A stretch of 64,000 bases of DNA. It comes from Pisolithus tinctorius (lineage: Eukaryota > Basidiomycota > Agaricomycetes > Boletales > Pisolithaceae). This document shows positions 60,056 through 64,000 of this stretch, piece after piece. The DNA is taken from contig JANFAH010000010.1 of NCBI GenBank assembly GCA_024663395.1, positions 1 through 64,000 of the forward strand. Reading direction: 5' to 3'. The position numbers and the translations under genes are program-made. Under the pieces are notes generated by a model. The model worked only from the letters and a program-made list of their open reading frames with translations, was not told the origin of the DNA and did not search any database. Numbering within the stretch: the stretch's first letter is position 1; every line of letters begins with the position of its first letter.

Positions 60056-61520
60056 TGTGAGTCAAAGTGTGGAAAGCTGGTATAAACCAAACAAATCCAA
60101 CACAAAAGACAAATGATGTGTGAGTGGTGGTTTGCCTCTGCAGAACCTGGAGTGCAGAGAAACCTAAATGTGGGGGGGGACTTCAAGTAGAGGGTGCTCC
60201 TGGTGCAAGTTGTTGATGAGTTATGCAGGAGAGGATGAATGACTGCTGATTGAGAAGGGGATGCTGAACAGAGCAGAGGTGTTCAGCCAAAAGGACTCCT
60301 AGTGCAAGTCATCGACGAGTTATGCAGGAGTAGATGGATGACTAAGCAGGTGTGCTGACAAAGCACAGATGATACTTCAGATGATGAAGGATGGCAGATA
60401 GACTCTTCTGAATGAGCCTCAACTACCAAGTATATGAATGATGACAGATAGACCCCTTCATGGAGCCTCAACTGTTGATGACAAGGTATGCACTGAACCA
60501 ACTGCTGGATTGCTTCTGATTGCTTGGGGGTAGCCAAGTACATGGGGGTTTATATACTGTGGGGGGAGCACAGCTTGTGACAAACAAGGCACAAACACTT
60601 GGTAAGTAATGAGTAAGGACTGAGTAATCATGATGAGTAAGCGAGAAATGAAAAGTAAGCAAGCAAAGAAGATTAGTAAGTATTGGCAATGAATGAGTCA
60701 AGGACAGTCAAAATATCACAGAATGAGTCAAATGGAGTCAGAAACTGAGTAAGCACACTGATATCACATTAGGGGGTGGCGATGCAAGTCAGATCTTAGC
60801 AGAGACATCTCTAGATCCAAAGATGGCATGACAGACAGATGGTGTTGCCAGATAGGGAAGTATTAATTCCAGAACTGAAGGGCATGAGTCAGGCATCAAA
60901 GGGGGCTAGGGCATTGGGGGTCTGTGGGGCAATGGGAGCATAAGCAATCACATCTCCCACCCTTTCATCCTCTCAGCAAAGTTAACAAAAACTTCATGAA
61001 TGGGGCTCTGATGGAGGAGGAGGAGAAGGGGGGATGTCTTCTGCTGGATCTTGCAGTAAGAAGGCAAGATGCATGTCATACTTGTCATGAATGCAATCAG
61101 GGAGGCTGGAGAACAGTAGATTATGCTGCAGTTGTTGCAATGTGGGAAGAATGATGGACGAGATTGGAATAAAGATGGTGCAGGGAGCAGGGAGGAACGA
61201 TCCATATGCTTCATCAACTGGGGAGACTGAAATGACCACATAAGACCTTTCTAACTGAGTGACAGACCTGAGGCAACCAAAGAACATCCTTCTGGAAGTC
61301 ATACTGACAAGGAGAACATGCTGACTAAGCTGCATGGGATGAGATGGGGCTGACAATGATGGGACAAACCAGGGGGCTTCAGGATGGAAGCTGGTGGGAA
61401 CACCTGGCAGATATACATAGCCACTGTCTCTGGCAAATGAGACAAGTGAGATGATCAATGAAGAGGTGGCCATGATTGGTGGACTTAGTGAAATGAGTGT
61501 CTGATGGATGGAGTGCTGTG
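60056..61520 (-). repeat. Ty3 5' LTR (right copy, truncated at 61520)
   Basis: Matches the left LTR until GGAGTGCTGT, then diverges into unrelated sequence. Many differences from the left copy are TG versus CA at the same dinucleotide (for example CCTCCACAG versus CCTCTGCAG, AGCACAAG versus AGTGCAAG). Confidence 0.85.
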
Positions 61521-61837
61521 TCATAACCATGCATTCATTCTAGGTCCCTGATCACTCCACACCATCTTCTGCCAGTTGTTCACTCACTCTGCACCAACTC
61601 CACCCAACTTCTGTCAGTTGCAAGCCATCTCTGCTCCAACTGCCATTGGACTTGTGTCACTCTCTGTCATATCCATGAGGGTCCATATGGTATGCTCGCG
61701 TAGTCTCACTACACTCTTTGACAATTCTACAGAGATATATTGGGTGATTAGTAAGAATGGTCGGAAATTGAAAGTTGACTGCCAGCTGCGATGCTCATAT
61801 TGTGCTCATATCGCTGATCAATGCTCGGTGCACAGCC

Positions 61838-63194
61838 ATGGACGATGAAGAAGCACATCAATTGCAAGAGCTCATATGAGAGAAGGTCCTTGTCGTTGTC
61901 CAGATTCTTACCAAACTAATGGTTGATCTCCTCTCTGGAGAGATCCCTAAGAATATACAGCCATACCACACATCTGTGCTTTCTGGAGAGGCTTGGTTGG
62001 TTGAACTGATCCTTGGTCACCCAGACCGTATACGTTGTGAGTTAGGTATGAGCGTACACACATTCAAAGAAATTACTCTCGAACTCTGCAACCATGGCTA
62101 CCAAGCCTCGAAGCACACCTCTCTTGAAGAACAGCTCGCAATTTTTTTGTATGCGTGTGTCACTGGCCTACCAATCAGACATGTTGGAGAATGTTTTCAG
62201 AGATCCAATGATACAATCTCGAGGTATGTTTTGATTTGCTTTTCCATGCCCATTTCTAACAGCATCCATACTTAGATACTTCCGCAAAATGGTTACAATC
62301 TTTGCTTCTGAACCCTTCTATTCGAAGCACGTATCACTCCCATTCACTTCTTCAACTACTACTGTCCACCCAAAAATCATGCAGAGTCATAGGTTCTGGC
62401 CGTACTTCAAGGATGTGATTGGTGCCATTGATGGCAGTCATATTCCTGCTTCCCTGCCACTTCATGACCGCACTGCCTACCACAACCGAAAGGGCACCAT
62501 GTCCCAGAATTGCATGTTTGCCTGTGACTTTGGCATGAATTTCACTTATGTATTGACTGGCTGGGAGGGTTTGGCTACAGATGCATGAATTTTCCAGGAA
62601 GCATGTGCATCAAGCCTCGATATTCCCCAAGGAAAGTATCTCCTTGGCGACGCTGGTTTCCCATTGTCAGAAGGAGTCCTCATACCTTACTGCTGCACAT
62701 GCTATCACCTGGCAGAGTGGCAACAAGCATCATTAAGGTATGCATTTACTGCGTGATTGATATCCATTTACTTCCCATTTTACAGGCCTGCAAACAAAGA
62801 AGAGCTTTTCAATTTGCATCACTCATCTGCATGGAATGTTGTTGAATGAATCTTTGGTGTCATCAAGTGTCATTTCCAAATTCTTCTTCTCCCTCCAGAA
62901 TATCCTATCGAGATCCAGGCACTCATTCCTGTCGCCCTATGCGTTATCCACAATTTAATTATGTTGCACGAACAGGATCCAGATGCTGATGGAGAAATGC
63001 TGGAGGGGGATAGCAGAGGTGATGGGGGTACTGGGGAAGTTGGTGACATCAAGCAAGAAGAAAGCGCACTATCAGGGGATGACGAGGGAGATGATGACCC
63101 TCAAGAATTATCAGCCAGGGCGTTGTGCGATTCTATTGCTGAGGCAATGTGGCACGACTACCAGGAGTATCTGTGGAAGCAAGGGCAAACTTGA
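61838..63194 (+). pseudogene. PIF/Harbinger DDE nuclease, interrupted by TGA codons
   Basis: Begins MDDEEAHQLQELI. Blocks: LEEQLAIFLYACVTGLPIRH, intron at about 62223-62275, FKDVIGAIDGSHI (first catalytic Asp present, unlike the other copy), YVLTGWEGLATDA, KYLLGDAGFPLSEGV, a second intron near 62735-62785, then a Trp/Glu-Ile-Phe block (NVVE-stop-IFGVIKCHF) and an acidic C-terminus. TGA stops lie after QELI (near 61880), after ATDA (62586) and after NVVE (near 62845); CGA Arg is a plausible ancestor at each, and Arg is expected in E-R-x-FG. Confidence 0.85.
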
Positions 63195-63317
63195 TCGTAG
63201 AGATTGTTTTATGTACACTTTTCTCACTTTCTAAATGAATATCTCTGGATCATTCTTTGCATAACAAAACACCAGGTCAGATAAATTGTGAGCAGGGATA
63301 CAAACATGATGGAGGTA

Positions 63318-64000
63318 CTACAACACAAGGTCATCTGGAATGAGTTTCTGGTTACGAAGACAAGTCTGAATCCAGTTTCTACGAAGGGTTTTATCATCCA
63401 ACATGAGGTATAAATCGATTGCCCCCCCATCCATACAGAATGCTTCCATCAGGGCTGTCTTAGCTAACAGGGGAAGGTCGTCATCTTGCTGTGCAAGCAT
63501 CTCCATGGTGGCATGCATATGCTCAGTATGCCTTTGCTGTGCAGCAACTGCAGACAATGAACTGATAACAGACCCAAGGTATGAAAGGGAACCCTGTACA
63601 CCGACGAGTAAAGCGGGTGTGGACATTTCTTTGCTCTTCTTCAACTTCTTTGAAGAGCATTCTGCATCGTCCTTGATAGAGAGCGACTGGAGCGCAGCTT
63701 GCACTGATGGAATTTCAGCAGAGGGTGAAGCAGGGTTGGCATCTGCATGTGTATGCTTCCTACTTGATGGCATAGAGCTGGTAGTTGAGGGGGGATATGA
63801 GCTAAGTAACATCATAGGGGAAGTGAGAGTCAGCATGGGTGGATTAAATTGCATTGAAAATAGCTGGGACTGCACGTTCATTCTGTTAGCAGGAGCTACC
63901 TTGTCGACAGACATTTGATCGATTGCATCATCTTCAATGATGCCGGCGGAGCTTCCAACCTGAGGAGTAATGAACTGTAAAGCGGTGGAGGATGTGGATG
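63318..64000 (-). CDS. Harbinger partner protein, C-terminal part (runs off the window)
   Basis: Minus-strand frame open from the window edge to the stop at 63318. It includes ITPQVGSSAGIIEDDAIDQ, a Ser/Pro-rich linker, a basic patch SSKKLKKSKE, GSLSYLGSVISSLSA, a helical region and the end KTLRRNWIQTCLRNQ. Layout matches the C-terminal half of the partner in the first Harbinger element (linker, Lys-rich patch, coiled coil). The N-terminal DNA-binding domain would lie beyond base 64000. No internal stop is visible in this part. Confidence 0.65.
   Translation of the reverse strand, partial: STSSTALQFITPQVGSSAGIIEDDAIDQMSVDKVAPANRMNVQSQLFSMQFNPPMLTLTSPMMLLSSYPPSTTSSMPSSRKHTHADANPASPSAEIPSVQAALQSLSIKDDAECSSKKLKKSKEMSTPALLVGVQGSLSYLGSVISSLSAVAAQQRHTEHMHATMEMLAQQDDDLPLLAKTALMEAFCMDGGAIDLYLMLDDKTLRRNWIQTCLRNQKLIPDDLVL

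Larger units (their letters stand above)
51710..61520 (-). mobile_element. Large Ty3-type LTR retrotransposon with ~1.5-1.6 kb LTRs
   Basis: Long near-identical repeats flank a minus-strand gag-pol: left (3') LTR 51710 to about 53335 and right (5') LTR 60056-61520. The right copy stops at 61520, while the left continues for about 160 further bases, so the 5' LTR is truncated or interrupted. A primer site starting TGGAGCCCACCACAAGG follows the 5' LTR (60053 leftward). A purine tract (AAAGAGAAAAGAGGAAG) lies near 53341-53361, beside the 3' LTR. LTRs this long are unusual for fungal Ty3 elements. Confidence 0.9.
61521..64000. mobile_element. Second PIF/Harbinger element, truncated by the window edge
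   Basis: Carries a nuclease (+) and a partner gene (-) arranged tail to tail, as in the element at 37041-40476 but in opposite orientation. The left end probably lies near 61,521-61,700, where the Ty3 LTR breaks off, but I could not identify its inverted repeat. The right end is outside the window. Confidence 0.7.

Noticed and set aside
1..64000. CRISPR array, operon or prokaryotic promoter signals
   Set aside because: Gene structure is eukaryotic throughout; no regular spacer-repeat array is present.

Overview
The window looks like chromosomal DNA of a filamentous basidiomycete, most likely an agaricomycete. Genes have many short GT-AG introns of about 45-90 bases, and the mobile elements (Plavaka, PIF/Harbinger, Ty1/copia, Ty3) are of kinds common in that class. 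All assignments come from reading the translated sequence and from remembered family features; no database search was run.

Bases 1-35,700 are a normal genic region. In order: a Ser/Pro-rich protein (+), a second low-complexity protein (+), a Gly/Ser-rich secreted, probably GPI-anchored protein (-), a DUF3429/TMEM69-like mitochondrial membrane protein (-), a 14-exon siderophore-type MFS transporter with an ATCAGATAA GATA site just upstream (-), a phosducin-like protein (-), an F-box protein (-), a GH13 alpha-amylase homologue lacking the catalytic nucleophile (-), an 11-exon cytochrome P450 (+), MED21 (+), an adenosine-deaminase-like protein (+), an intron-containing tRNA-Pro(CGG) (-), an OTT_1508-type deaminase (+) followed by a MYND zinc-finger gene (+), and a decayed APH-family kinase. 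I worked out exon joins by following reading phase for most of these.

From about 35,800 to the right edge the DNA is a transposon island poor in CpG. It holds a Ty3 integrase scrap; a complete 3,436-bp PIF/Harbinger element (90-bp TIRs, TAA target duplication); a host-like gene (DUF6532-like) cut in two by a complete 5,054-bp Ty1/copia element (292-bp LTRs, TAAAT duplication); a decayed Plavaka transposon; a large Ty3 element with LTRs of about 1.5-1.6 kb; and a second, edge-truncated PIF/Harbinger element.

The strongest overall signal is the mutation pattern in this island. Thirteen of 14 differing sites between the copia LTRs, and all four differences between the Harbinger TIRs, are CpG to TpG/CpA changes. 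The in-frame stops in the transposon proteins are nearly all TGA where CGA (Arg) is expected, and two catalytic Asp residues have become Asn by the same kind of change. This points to CpG-directed C-to-T decay (methylation-linked or RIP-like).
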